A DNA stretch of 58,823 nt from Muribaculaceae bacterium (GCA_024400935.1 JAKSLZ010000008.1:1-58823); one strand, 5' to 3'; counted from the first letter of the stretch, positions 1 through 8,941 are shown. The notes: generated by a model from the letters alone, not told the origin. Program-made: numbers and translations.

Positions 1-101
1 GGAATCCGGCGAAGGTGTTGACTCGGTGCGGCACTGCGATGTCCGAAGGACATTTCATGATGACGGAATCCGGCGAAGGTGTTGACTCGGTGCGGCACTG
101 C
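1..101. repeat. Left REP-type direct repeats next to RAYT
   Basis: Two direct copies of a ~64-bp unit begin at 1 and 65, each opening GGAATCCGGCGAAGGTG and ending in the small palindrome GATGTCC-GAA-GGACAT. Read on the other strand, the unit resembles the 76-bp unit at 807-1186: both combine a GGACATC core with a GGCGAA-GTGTTG segment. The array probably extends beyond the left window edge. Confidence 0.75.
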
Positions 102-813
102 GATGTCCGAAGGACATTACTTGGATAACCCGGTACACCGAAGCGCAGCGAAGGTGTGCCGGGGAAAGGAGAACAGCAACCATGCGTCTGGAAGACGCTA
201 CACCGCAGGCGTGTTAATCCTCCAGAAAGCGATCTTCGTCAGGATTCTTTCCGTGTTCTACAAGCAAGTTTTTAAATTCTCCAGAGAAAGAAATAGACTT
301 GTGGTGCTCTTTTTGTCGCATTATATATCCTTTTATCATTTCCAGGTCTCGATAAGCATAAGAGAACACCGCATATCCATTTGCCCATCCCATGAAATGA
401 GGAAACGACTGCGAAGTCTTGAGCCATTTGCTTGACTCTGTTTTCAGCACCTGTACAAATTGCGAAACAGCAATGTCGGGTGGAATCGAAATGAGCATGT
501 GGATATGGTCAGGCATACCTCCTATTCTGAACAGTTTACAGTTCTTGTTTAGACACAAACCGTAAATGTATCCATATAGTTCGCGCTCATGCTGTTCGTT
601 TATCGTGAGCATACTCCCTTTTGTCCTGAATACTATGTGATATATAACGCTGTGCAGACTCATTGTGCAAAGGTATGTAAAGTTTCCATTCCATGCAAGT
701 ATATGAGGGGATGTAGCGTCTTCCAGACGCATTTTCTATGATACTGTTCCTCCCGGCACACCTTCGCTGCGCTTCGGTGTACCGGGTTATCCAAGTAATG
801 TCCTTCGGACATC
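102..813. mobile_element. RAYT unit bounded by ~100-bp inverted repeats
   Basis: Positions 102-202 and 712-813 are imperfect inverted copies. Both carry the palindrome GATGTCC/GGACATC, the motif TACTTGGATAACCCGGTAC, a hairpin-rich GAAGCGCAGCGAAGG segment, and GCGTCTGGAAGACGC at the inner end. The only gene inside is a tyrosine transposase of the IS200/REP-associated family. RAYTs are known to be flanked by the palindromic repeats they act on. Classing this unit as one is inference from gene plus repeats; no target-site duplication was identified. Confidence 0.72.
214..663 (-). CDS. REP-associated tyrosine transposase (Y1_Tnp, IS200-like)
   Basis: A 149-aa single-domain HUH transposase. The metal-binding HIH motif is at about residues 53-55 (PDHIHMLISI). 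The catalytic tyrosine is probably Tyr113 in GYIMRQKEHH. Family members cut and rejoin single-stranded DNA at hairpin-forming sequences. The frame stays open to 732, but the first 23 codons lie in the inverted repeat, so the ATG at 663 with the family-typical start MSLHSVIYHIVF was chosen. It is isolated from other genes and flanked by palindromic repeats, which supports a chromosomal RAYT rather than a free IS200. It appears intact. Confidence 0.85.
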   Translation of the reverse strand: MSLHSVIYHIVFRTKGSMLTINEQHERELYGYIYGLCLNKNCKLFRIGGMPDHIHMLISIPPDIAVSQFVQVLKTESSKWLKTSQSFPHFMGWANGYAVFSYAYRDLEMIKGYIMRQKEHHKSISFSGEFKNLLVEHGKNPDEDRFLED

Positions 814-1201
814 GGAGTGTCGCGCGGTGAGCTTGCGCCAATACAACACTTTCGCCAGACGACAGTCGTGTGACATTCTTGCGGACATCGGAGTGTCACG
901 CGGTGAGCTTGCGCCAATACAACACTTTCGCTAGGCGACAGTCGTGTGACATTCTTGCGGACATCGGAGTGTCGCACGGTGTGCTTGCGCCAATACAACA
1001 CTTTCGCTAGGCGACAGTCGTGTGACATTCTTGCGGACATCAGAGTGTCGCGCGGTGAGCTTGCGCCAATACAACACTTTCGCCAGACGACAGTCGTGTG
1101 ACATTCTTGCGGACATCAGAGTATCGCACGGTGCGTTGGGGACGAGACAGCCCTTTAGCCAGACGACAGGCAGGCGATGTCCTGCGGACATCAGAGTGCC
1201 A
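807..1201. repeat. 76-bp tandem array (five units)
   Basis: Units begin at 807, 883, 959, 1035 and 1111 with exact 76-bp spacing, followed by a partial sixth start at 1187. Units 1-4 differ at only a few positions; unit 5 has diverged in its middle. Each begins GGACATC-(G/A)GAGT and contains TTGCGCCAATACAACACTTT. There are no unique spacers, so this is not a CRISPR array. The unit resembles the left-hand repeats at 1-101 in inverted orientation. Confidence 0.88.
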
Positions 1202-1647
1202 TCCCACTATATGCGCCACAATAAAGCGCCAACTGGGAAAATCCCGGATCAATGATTTTTTGTATTTTATTAGGCGTAGCCGCATTTTCGTCATAGTGGA
1301 TAACAGTTGTGGTTAAGCCACAATGTGGGTCATGGCATGGGGTGCAGGCCGAAGCTCGCTTCGAGACGGCATCTCATGCCATGGCGCACACTCGGCATCC
1401 AGCTGAGCGTTATCTACTATGACATTTTCCTTTTAATTATCTATAACATAACTAAAGCATTGCCACCTTTATTTCCAGCCATATCGTCCTGCATTTGCAA
1501 ACCTTCAGGGCTGGCTAGCGTATTCCATCCCGATGGGATGGTCACGAGGGAAATCTACGAGTGTCTTATGGTATTGACTCACACAACGCATCAGGGGAAG
1601 CAACACTGCCTCCCCTGACTTATTATACTGTTTTAAATGGATTCCGT
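1202..1647. other. Intergenic region with hairpins, no gene seen
   Basis: No convincing coding sequence. A long imperfect hairpin spans 1332-1384 (arms CATGGCATGGGGTGC and GCATCTCATGCCATG), and a CATCCC/GGGATG hairpin lies near 1530-1545. An 8-bp perfect stem at 1591-1618 (TCAGGGGA/TCCCCTGA) lies just beyond the stop of the minus-strand DUF1846 gene and may end its transcript, although no T-run follows on that strand. The plus-strand 103-codon frame here has no family-like content. Confidence 0.5.
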
Positions 1648-3111
1648 TTATTCTACGACGGGATCGAAGCTGAGGCCGCAACCTAGGCGCTGGAACATCT
1701 TGCGGTCTACCTCGCTGAGCTTGACGGTGGCATGCACCTGGCAGCCGTCGAGCAAGGGCAGACAGTCGAGGGCCTTGCGGCAGTTCTCGTCGTGCTGGCT
1801 CACCACTGCCAGAGCCACGAGTACCTCGTCGCTGTGCAGGCGGGGATTGTGCCCGTGCAGGAACGATGTCTTGAGGCGCATGATGGGCTCTATCATCTCC
1901 TGAGGTATGAGCTTGACGTCGTGGTCTATACCTGCAAGATGCTTGATGGCGTTGAGGATGATTGCCGCGCTGGGACCCATCAGGTCGCTTGTGCCGGCGC
2001 TGATGAGTGTGCCGTCGGCAAGCTCAATGGCAGCACAGGGCTCCTGATCGAGCTCGGCGCGCTCCTTGGCCACAACGGTGGGCTTGCGATACACGGTGGT
2101 GAGCTTCATCTGGCGCATGAGCAGCGCTATCTTCTTCACCTCGTGCACATTGTCCCTACCCTCGCCCATCAGGTTGAGGGCGTTGTAGTAGCGGCGTATT
2201 ATCTCCTGCTTGCTGGCCTCGCTGCACACGTCGTCGTCGCTGATGCAGAAACCTGCCATGTTCACACCCATGTCGGTGGGCGACTTGTAGGGGCTCTCGC
2301 CATATATACCCTCAAAGATGGCGTTGAGCACGGGGAATATCTCAATGTCGCGGTTGTAGTTCACAGTAGTCTTGCCATAGGCCTCGAGATGGAAGGGGTC
2401 AATCATGTTGACGTCGTTGAGGTCGGCAGTGGCAGCCTCATAGGCCACATTGACGGGATGTTTCAACGGAATGCTCCAGATGGGGAAGGTCTCAAACTTG
2501 GCATATCCGGCCTTGATGCCGCGCTTGTTCTCGTTGTAGAGCTGCGAGAGGCACACCGCCATCTTGCCGCTGCCGGGGCCCGGAGCCGTGATGACAACGA
2601 GCGGACGGGTAGTCTCTACATAGTCGTTCTTGCCAAATCCCTCGTCGCTGTCGATGAGCTCGACGTTGTGGGGATAACCCTCGATGAGATAGTGGTAGTA
2701 GACGTTGATGCCACCCATGCGTTCCAGACGCTCGCGATAAGCAATGGCACTGGCCTGGCCGTTGAAGTGGGTGATTACAACCGAGCTCACATAGAGGCCG
2801 CGCTGCATGAACTCGTTGCGCAGTCGCAGCACGTCTTTGTCATAGGTGATGCCCAGGTCGCCGCGCACCTTGTTGCGGTCGATGTCCTCGGCGCTTATCA
2901 CCATCACGATTTCAGCGTCGTCCTTAAGCTGCATGAGCATCTTAAGCTTGCTGTCGGGCTGAAAACCGGGTAAAACACGACTGGCATGGTGGTCGTCAAA
3001 GAGTTTGCCACCAAATTCCAGATACAGCTTGTCGCCAAACTGTGCAATACGCTCCTTAATGTGCTGTGATTGAATTTTGAGATACTTCTCGTTGTCAAAT
3101 CCGTATTTCAT
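1648..3111 (-). CDS. DUF1846 domain-containing protein
   Basis: A 487-aa cytosolic protein matching the DUF1846 family over its whole length, a conserved family of unproven biochemical role. The start MKYGFDNEKYLKIQSQHI is family-typical. A glycine-rich P-loop-like segment APGPGSGK sits at residues 176-183, inside a Rossmann-like stretch (LVVITAPGPGSG), so nucleotide binding is plausible but unproven. There is no signal peptide or membrane segment. It is monocistronic: a promoter-like element lies upstream at 3140-3169 and a repeat-rich spacer follows. The family assignment is secure; the function is unknown. Confidence 0.88.
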   Translation of the reverse strand: MKYGFDNEKYLKIQSQHIKERIAQFGDKLYLEFGGKLFDDHHASRVLPGFQPDSKLKMLMQLKDDAEIVMVISAEDIDRNKVRGDLGITYDKDVLRLRNEFMQRGLYVSSVVITHFNGQASAIAYRERLERMGGINVYYHYLIEGYPHNVELIDSDEGFGKNDYVETTRPLVVITAPGPGSGKMAVCLSQLYNENKRGIKAGYAKFETFPIWSIPLKHPVNVAYEAATADLNDVNMIDPFHLEAYGKTTVNYNRDIEIFPVLNAIFEGIYGESPYKSPTDMGVNMAGFCISDDDVCSEASKQEIIRRYYNALNLMGEGRDNVHEVKKIALLMRQMKLTTVYRKPTVVAKERAELDQEPCAAIELADGTLISAGTSDLMGPSAAIILNAIKHLAGIDHDVKLIPQEMIEPIMRLKTSFLHGHNPRLHSDEVLVALAVVSQHDENCRKALDCLPLLDGCQVHATVKLSEVDRKMFQRLGCGLSFDPVVE

Positions 3112-3139
3112 TGTGATTACATTTAGTCAATACGGGATA

Positions 3140-3169
3140 CAAAGTTAATTATTTTTTTTTATTCACAAC
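3140..3169 (-). promoter_or_regulatory. Bacteroidales-type promoter for the DUF1846 gene
   Basis: On the minus strand TAACTTTG (3147-3140) matches the -7 consensus TAnnTTTG. A GTTG at 3169-3166 lies 18 bp upstream in the -33 position. The -7 element is good and the -33 is weak. Confidence 0.5.
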
Positions 3170-3606
3170 GAATTAAGCCACACTAAAGAAAAAAATTATT
3201 TATCAACATCCTTAAAAAATAATACGCAACTATTCACAAATACTCAATTTTTGCATAATCCCCGCGCGAATCTCACTGATCTCACTGATTTTTTTGAAAA
3301 TTATTGCTGTCCGGGGAATTTCAATCATTAGAAAACGTTATTCAAAGAACACGATTCAAATTGCAGTAAAAGAAGCGCTGAAGGCGCGTGCTGTGAGCGG
3401 TAGCGAACAATAACCGAGCGCAGCGAGCTCGGCAGAGTGAGCATGGTTTCCATGCAAAGCAATAAAAACTAAATAAAAATATTTTCTTTTTTTACCGGAC
3501 ACTAATATTTGAAAATATATTTACAATGAGAGGCTGAAAGCCCCACACTATTTTGGTAAGGTCACGGCGGGGACTCCGCAAAAAATCTATTGGTATAGTT
3601 ACAATA
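3170..3606. other. Intergenic region, AT-rich with a GC-rich palindromic patch
   Basis: No gene seen. The sequence is AT-rich except for 3372-3445, a run of overlapping short palindromes such as CCGAG-CGCAGCGA-GCTCGG, which resembles a degraded REP-like or MITE-like insertion. The word GTCCGG (as CTGTCCGG near 3308 and its complement CCGGACA near 3496) flanks the patch. Confidence 0.45.
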
Positions 3607-3628
3607 ATACCCGGCCTTGACCGGGTAT
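3607..3628 (-). terminator. Terminator of the NagB-like/PIG-L gene
   Basis: Perfect 8-bp stem ATACCCGG/CCGGGTAT with a 6-nt loop, 27 bp beyond the stop codon of the minus-strand gene. The downstream minus-strand sequence TATTGTAAC is only moderately T-rich. Confidence 0.55.
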
Positions 3629-3654
3629 CATCTTATATGCTGTGATGTCGTTTA

Positions 3655-5646
3655 TTAATCACGGGGCTTATACTGCACAAAGGCCTCGATTGCCTCATAA
3701 GAGGCAAGACCCAGTTTCTGGTAGTGCTCGGCAAGGGTGCGGTTGCGGTCCAGAGCCACCTGCCAGCTCAGCCTGCCGTCGTTGTTGTCCTGGAACTGCG
3801 CGGCGTGCAGCTGTGACTGGAACTTGAGGATGCCTTCGGTCTTGTACTGGAACTCCTCGGGGCTCACGGGCACGGCCATCTCAACACGGTCGATGTCCCA
3901 CTGTCCCCACTGTCCGCGGTAGAGCCATATGCGGCACTGCTGCATGAAGTCCTCGTTCTTGAGTTCCTCAATGGCCATGAGCACGGCATTAGTGGCTGGA
4001 GAGTGAATTCCCTGGGGATCACCCATGTCGTCATCCACAAAGATCTGGTGCGGACGCACATTCTCGATGAGGCTGCGCATCATTGCCACGTCGGCGGCCG
4101 AGATCTTGCCATGTCCAAAGGGCTCGCTGGTGTAGAACGGCATCGACGCCTCATGGACGTGGTCATCAGCTACGCCCATATAACGGCATGCCATGATGCC
4201 CTCGGCCGAGAATATCTCGCCCTTGATGTAGCGCACGCTGTCGATATCGGGCTCACCGGGTTTCTTATTCTTGATAGAGTCCATGATCCCGCTCATGCGG
4301 TCTCTAATGTCGTCCTGGGCATAACCATAGTGACGGGCAATTTTTTCGTTGACCATGAGTGCGCGCAATACGTCCTCATCGTCAACCGAGATGTCGCCGT
4401 TAGTCTGGAACACCACATGCACGTCATGGTTCTGCTCCACGAGTCGGCGCAGGGTGCCGCCCATAGACACCACCGCATCGTCGGGGTGCGGACTGAACAC
4501 CAGCACACGCTTGGGATAAGGAGTGGCACGCTCGGGGCGCGACGAGTCGTCGGCATTGGGCTTGCCTCCGGGCCATCCGGTGATGGTGTGCTGCACATCA
4601 TTGAATATCTTGATATTAACGGTATAAGCGCTGCCATAAAGGGCCACGAGCTCGCTCAAGCCGTTGTCGTTGTAGTCCTTGTTAGTGAGCTTGAGGATGG
4701 GCTTGCCGGTCTTGCCGCACAGCCACACGATGGCGCGGCGAATGAGATAAGGGGTCCACTCGCAAGATGTCACCTTCCACGGGAAGCTGATGCGGGTGAG
4801 CTGTGACGCTGCCTCCAGGTCGACAACCACCTTGGCATTAGTGTGCATCTGCAGGAACGATGCGGGAGTCTGCTCGTTCATGCGGCCCTCAACGGTGTTA
4901 AGCACCGGAGCCGCACTCACCTCGCCCCATGCCACAGCGATGACGCTGCGAGCCGACATGAGGTTAGATATACCCAGGGTAACGGCAGTTTGAGGCGCAG
5001 TGTCGCTCTGGAACACTTCGGCAAGGTGTGCGCGAGACTTGTTGCCCAGCAGCATGAGACGGCACGACGAATTGAGCGCAGAGCCGGGCTCATTGAGTGC
5101 CAGCGAGCCGCTCTTAGTGAGCTCACACACCACAACGTCCAGGCCACCAAACTGTGCTATCTCGGCCTCGTAGGCACGGCACAGCTGATGCACATTCTCG
5201 TGAGTGGCCTCGTTGCTGAAGGTGTGGATGTTATTGGGGTCGATGTCGACCTTGCTGAAGAGGTTGTGATGAAGGCGTGCATACATGCTGCGCTGCTCAT
5301 CGCCCGAGATAACGCCCAGCCCCAGCTCACTGAGGTTGAACACTATCACATTGGCAAAGCTGATCTTGTCGGCAAAATACAGCTTCACGAGCTGGTCATA
5401 CACGTCAATGGCACAGCGGCCTGCTCCCAGGCCCATCACACAACGGCCTTTTTCCTTGACGCATGCCTCGATAGTCTGGGCAATCTCAAGGGCCACGGCG
5501 CGTGCGCCCTCGCTACTGCTTGCTGCCACCTGGGTGGTAACTTTTTCAAACCGTGTGAGCGAAGCCAGTTCTAGCTCGCTTTCAGGCTGATAATATCTCT
5601 TTGACACTTGGTCAAGTCTTATTTTTGAACTTAAGTCAGTTTTCAT
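3655..5646 (-). CDS. NagB-like (degenerate) / PIG-L deacetylase fusion protein
   Basis: A 663-aa two-domain protein usually annotated glucosamine-6-phosphate deaminase in Bacteroidales. Residues ~30-290 have the NagB/SugarP isomerase fold; ~375-663 are a GlcNAc-PI/LmbE (PIG-L) deacetylase with SPHPDDAVVSMGG at 385-397. Compared with E. coli NagB, Asp72 is Ser106 (FNLSEL), Asp141 is Ser179 and His143 is Ser181 (TKSGSLALNEP). Only Glu148 (Glu186) remains, so deaminase activity is unlikely. The distal PIG-L motif reads DPQGIH where I recall DPHGTH in relatives. A canonical NagB is encoded at 36149-36961. The role is probably amino-sugar deacetylation or sensing, not standard deamination. Confidence 0.82.
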   Translation of the reverse strand: MKTDLSSKIRLDQVSKRYYQPESELELASLTRFEKVTTQVAASSSEGARAVALEIAQTIEACVKEKGRCVMGLGAGRCAIDVYDQLVKLYFADKISFANVIVFNLSELGLGVISGDEQRSMYARLHHNLFSKVDIDPNNIHTFSNEATHENVHQLCRAYEAEIAQFGGLDVVVCELTKSGSLALNEPGSALNSSCRLMLLGNKSRAHLAEVFQSDTAPQTAVTLGISNLMSARSVIAVAWGEVSAAPVLNTVEGRMNEQTPASFLQMHTNAKVVVDLEAASQLTRISFPWKVTSCEWTPYLIRRAIVWLCGKTGKPILKLTNKDYNDNGLSELVALYGSAYTVNIKIFNDVQHTITGWPGGKPNADDSSRPERATPYPKRVLVFSPHPDDAVVSMGGTLRRLVEQNHDVHVVFQTNGDISVDDEDVLRALMVNEKIARHYGYAQDDIRDRMSGIMDSIKNKKPGEPDIDSVRYIKGEIFSAEGIMACRYMGVADDHVHEASMPFYTSEPFGHGKISAADVAMMRSLIENVRPHQIFVDDDMGDPQGIHSPATNAVLMAIEELKNEDFMQQCRIWLYRGQWGQWDIDRVEMAVPVSPEEFQYKTEGILKFQSQLHAAQFQDNNDGRLSWQVALDRNRTLAEHYQKLGLASYEAIEAFVQYKPRD

Positions 5647-5672
5647 CTAGTCGTCATCTATAGTTGAGAAGA

Positions 5673-5680
5673 CAAAGTTA
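5673..5680 (-). promoter_or_regulatory. -7 element upstream of the NagB-like/PIG-L gene
   Basis: The minus strand reads TAACTTTG, a full match to TAnnTTTG, 27 bp before the ATG at 5646. No TTTG is seen at the expected -33 position. Confidence 0.45.
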
Positions 5681-5775
5681 CGAAAATTTAGGTAATTAAC
5701 TATTAAAGCCCTCTTGTTTTTTTGAATTAATTTCTACACCACCACACATTACCGTAGTGCAATGGCACCCACTGC

Positions 5776-6330
5776 CTAGAAACCCACCTTGACACCAGCC
5801 AGGACAAAGCCTTGGAAGCCAGCACCCACCTCTACAAAACCGCGCACTTTTTCAGAGCCGAAGTCCACGCCCACAGGCGATGCCTGGAAAGCAAAAAACA
5901 CGTCGTTCTCCTCTTCTTTGCCCTTGGGCATGCACACACAGGCACCCACCGCCAGACGCGAGTACACCGACACACGCTTGCGGTTGAACCACCGCGCACG
6001 CGCACTGGGCATTACCGTCACATAGGTAGCCGACTGCACGTTGCGACCCTCTGAAGCGCCCCACTGGTGCTGGAAGGTCACGTCACCGCCCACGGCAAAC
6101 GTCTTGTTGAGGTTGCGCATATAATGGGCACTAATCGCTTGGGTATCATTTTTGAACGAAGCCTTACCCAATGAGAATACAGTTTCAAACACATTGAGCC
6201 ACAGCGGAGCAGGCATTACGCCCCAGCTCACGCCCGCCTCATTGGCTGGCATTTGCACCTCTCTGTCCTGTGCCCGTGCCATGGGAGCCACGAGGCACAG
6301 TGTCATAAAAAACACAATAATTGATTTCAT
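5776..6330 (-). CDS. Predicted outer-membrane beta-barrel protein
   Basis: A 184-aa exported protein. The Sec signal peptide is MKSIIVFFMTLCLVAPMARA with a cleavage site before QDREV. The rest alternates aromatic/hydrophobic and polar residues (AVGGDVTFQHQWG, GFVEVGAGFQGFV) and ends in Phe, typical of small outer-membrane barrels. No named family was recognised. It starts 38 bp downstream of the RNase R stop on the same strand with no terminator between, so it is probably co-transcribed with rnr. The functional link is unknown. Confidence 0.65.
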   Translation of the reverse strand: MKSIIVFFMTLCLVAPMARAQDREVQMPANEAGVSWGVMPAPLWLNVFETVFSLGKASFKNDTQAISAHYMRNLNKTFAVGGDVTFQHQWGASEGRNVQSATYVTVMPSARARWFNRKRVSVYSRLAVGACVCMPKGKEEENDVFFAFQASPVGVDFGSEKVRGFVEVGAGFQGFVLAGVKVGF

Positions 6331-6368
6331 CTCAATATCAAAGTAAGTGAAGATGTGTTATAACGCTA

Positions 6369-8750
6369 TCAGCGGCGACCGCGCTTGCGTCCGCTACGGC
6401 CACGTCCCTTGGGCTGACCCTCGGCAGCCTTGCGACGGCCGGCATTGCCCTGCTTGCCGCGGTTAGAGGCACGTCCTCCCTCGTGCTCGGCACGCTGGCG
6501 GTCTTGCTTGGCAGCCTGCTTTGACATGCGCGCCATCACACCGGCATTTTGCTCGGTGATGGGCTGCTTGTCGATGCGGTGCGTTCCGGCGGGATGACGG
6601 TCGTCGACCATGACAAAGTCGAGCTGTTTCTTAATCAAGTCGGCACGAGCCACCTGTATGGTGATGGGATCGCCCAGCTGGTAGCGGCGTCCACGGCGGC
6701 GACCACGTATGAGGTAGTTCTTCTCGTCAAACTCATAGAAGTCATCGTCGAGCGAGCGTATGCCCACGAGGCCCTCGCAATGGGTCTCGTCGATTTCGAC
6801 ATATATGCCCCACTCGGTCACGCCCGAGATGTGTCCGGCAAACACCTGGCCCAGACGGTCGCCCATAAACTCCACTTCCTTGTACTTGATAGAGGCACGC
6901 TCGGCCTGCGAGGCGAGCTGCTCCTGTGCGCTCACATGCTTGCACTGGTCCTCAAGGTCCTCGACGTTGACGCTGCGCGATCCCTTCTTGGCATAGCGAT
7001 CGAGCAGACGATGCACCATCATGTCGGGATAGCGGCGTATGGGTGATGTGAAGTGGGTGTAGTAGTCAAATGCCAGTCCATAGTGTCCCACATTAGTGGT
7101 CGAGTACACGGCCTTGGCCATAGAGCGGATGGCAAGTATCGACAGGAGTTGCTCCTCGGGCTTGCCGGCTACCTGCTCCAGCAGGCGGTTGATGCTCTTG
7201 TTGATCTCGCGGGGATCGCCGCTCACCTTGACCTTGTAGCCAAATCGTGCCGCTATGTCGGCAAAGTTTGAGAGCTTGTCGCTGTTGGGCACATCGTGGA
7301 TGCGGTAGACAAACGCCTTGGCGTTCTTGCCGCGCTGCACCTTGCCTATGTGCTCAGCCACCTTCATGTTGGCCAGCAGCATGAATTCCTCGATAAGCTG
7401 GTTGGCCTCCTTCTGCTCATGCTCGTGCACTGCGACGGGATGGCCCTGCTCATCTATGTCAAATTTCTTCTCTGAGCGGTTGAAGGCCACGCTTCCGCCG
7501 TCATCAAAGCGACGGCGACGCAGCTTCTGCGCCAGATCGTGCAGCGTGAGGATCTCGTCCTTGAGGTCGCCCTCACCGGTCTCTATCACCGCCTGAGCCT
7601 CTTCATAGGCAAAGCGGCGATTACTGCGTATGACGGTGTGGCATATCTCATAGCGCTTGATCACAGCGTCGGCCGTGAGCTCAAACATCACCGAGTGGGT
7701 GAGCTTGTCCTCATCGGGACGCAGCGAGCAGATGAAGTTGCACAGACGCTCGGGAAGCATGGGGATGGTGCGGTCTACCAGATAAACCGATGTGGCACGG
7801 CTCTCGGCCTCACAGTCAATTACGGTGCCGGGCTTAACGTAGTGTGTGACGTCGGCAATGTGCACGCCCACCTCCCAGTTGCCGTTGGGCAGGCGCTCGA
7901 TCGACAGGGCGTCGTCAAAGTCCTTGGCGTCCTTGGGGTCGATAGTGAATGTGGTGACTCCACGCAGGTCGCGGCGGCGTGCCACCTCCTCGTCGGTGAT
8001 GGTGGCATCGATGCGCTTGGCAGCGCGCTCCACGTTCTCGGGATACTTGTAAGGGAGTCCAAACTCGGCCAGGATGGCGTGGATCTCGGCATTGTTTTCG
8101 CCGGCATTGCCCAGCACGTCCTCAACCTCACCTATGGGTGTATTGGCTTCCTCGGGCCAGTCGACAATGCGCACAACCACCTTGTCGCCGGTCTTGCCGC
8201 CCTTGAGTTTGTCAAGGGGGATGAATATGTCAGTGGCCAGGAACTTGGTGTCAGATGCCAGCACGGCATAATACTTCTGCACGCTCAGCGTGCCCACAAA
8301 CACCTGGTCCTTGCGTTCCAGTATCTTGATTACCTCGGCCTCGGGTTCCATGCCGTGGCGTGCCGCACTGATGTGCACCATCACCTTGTCACCGTTGAGA
8401 GCATGCATCGAGTTGCGCTCGGCCACCATGATGGGATTGCCGTCCTCGGCGCCTATGTCGACGCTGTTCTTGCCGTTGCTGCGGCGTATGAAGCGGCCCT
8501 CGGCCACCATCGAGCGGTTAGCGGCCTTGAAGCGGCCGGCGTCAACCTCCACGAGAAAACCGTCCACAGCTAGCTGTTCCAGGATGTCAACGATGAGCGC
8601 ACGCTGCTTGGGAGAGCCGGCGCCCACAGCACTGGATACCTGCTTGTAATTGAAGGGTGTGTTGTCGCTGGTGTTGAAAAAATTGATCACTGCGTCATGA
8701 AATTCACGGCGCTCTATCTTCAATGATTTAAGTTTATCTTTTCTTGCCAT
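6369..8750 (-). CDS. rnr: Ribonuclease R
   Basis: A 793-aa 3'-to-5' exoribonuclease of the RNB (RNase II/R) family that degrades structured RNA in the cytosol. In order: N-terminal winged-helix region (~15-75), cold-shock OB domains (~80-230), RNB catalytic core with the metal-binding motif IDPKDAKDFDDA at 270-281, a C-terminal S1 domain (GHISGVTEWGIYVEI), and a very basic tail ending GRGRSGRKRGRR. The length is normal for bacterial RNase R. It diverges from the lipoprotein gene at 8942 and probably shares its transcript with the downstream outer-membrane gene. Confidence 0.95.
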   Translation of the reverse strand: MARKDKLKSLKIERREFHDAVINFFNTSDNTPFNYKQVSSAVGAGSPKQRALIVDILEQLAVDGFLVEVDAGRFKAANRSMVAEGRFIRRSNGKNSVDIGAEDGNPIMVAERNSMHALNGDKVMVHISAARHGMEPEAEVIKILERKDQVFVGTLSVQKYYAVLASDTKFLATDIFIPLDKLKGGKTGDKVVVRIVDWPEEANTPIGEVEDVLGNAGENNAEIHAILAEFGLPYKYPENVERAAKRIDATITDEEVARRRDLRGVTTFTIDPKDAKDFDDALSIERLPNGNWEVGVHIADVTHYVKPGTVIDCEAESRATSVYLVDRTIPMLPERLCNFICSLRPDEDKLTHSVMFELTADAVIKRYEICHTVIRSNRRFAYEEAQAVIETGEGDLKDEILTLHDLAQKLRRRRFDDGGSVAFNRSEKKFDIDEQGHPVAVHEHEQKEANQLIEEFMLLANMKVAEHIGKVQRGKNAKAFVYRIHDVPNSDKLSNFADIAARFGYKVKVSGDPREINKSINRLLEQVAGKPEEQLLSILAIRSMAKAVYSTTNVGHYGLAFDYYTHFTSPIRRYPDMMVHRLLDRYAKKGSRSVNVEDLEDQCKHVSAQEQLASQAERASIKYKEVEFMGDRLGQVFAGHISGVTEWGIYVEIDETHCEGLVGIRSLDDDFYEFDEKNYLIRGRRRGRRYQLGDPITIQVARADLIKKQLDFVMVDDRHPAGTHRIDKQPITEQNAGVMARMSKQAAKQDRQRAEHEGGRASNRGKQGNAGRRKAAEGQPKGRGRSGRKRGRR

Positions 8751-8806
8751 AATTTTCTAAGTATTTTTTAGATGTTTAATGTGCCCACAGGGGCACTGAT
8801 GCGTTG

Positions 8807-8814
8807 CAAAGATA
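8807..8814 (-). promoter_or_regulatory. -7 element for rnr
   Basis: The minus strand reads TATCTTTG (TAnnTTTG), about 57 bp before the rnr ATG. No clear -33 TTTG. A GTGCCC/GGGCAC hairpin at 8781-8796 would lie in the leader. Confidence 0.45.
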
Positions 8815-8909
8815 CTTATAATTTGCGACATAAGGGTTACAATGACTTGTTTAACGCGCTTTTAAGTAAAAAAAACATCATTTTTAGGGTCTTATTGCCC
8901 AATCTTCAC

Positions 8910-8917
8910 TACTTTTG
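8910..8917 (+). promoter_or_regulatory. -7 element for the 237-aa lipoprotein gene
   Basis: TACTTTTG matches TAnnTTTG 25 bp before the ATG. No convincing -33 element was found. Confidence 0.4.
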
Positions 8918-8941
8918 TAGTAGAAAAAAACATCAACTATA

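Noticed and set aside
660-1040. Repeat-encoded frames across the 76-bp array
   Set aside because: Translation of the tandem repeat gives repeated RHSDVRKNVTRL-like peptides only because 76 bp shifts the frame; no evidence of expression.
807-1186. Possible CRISPR array (regular 76-bp spacing)
   Set aside because: The whole 76-bp unit is repeated without unique spacers and no cas genes are near; it relates to the RAYT repeats.
1307-1618. 103-codon frame in the intergenic region after the RAYT repeats
   Set aside because: It crosses hairpins, has no recognisable family features and no promoter.
1732-2973. 413-codon plus-strand open frame opposite the DUF1846 gene
   Set aside because: Antisense shadow produced by GC-rich third positions. 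The peptide has no domain-like content, whereas the minus frame matches a known family end to end.
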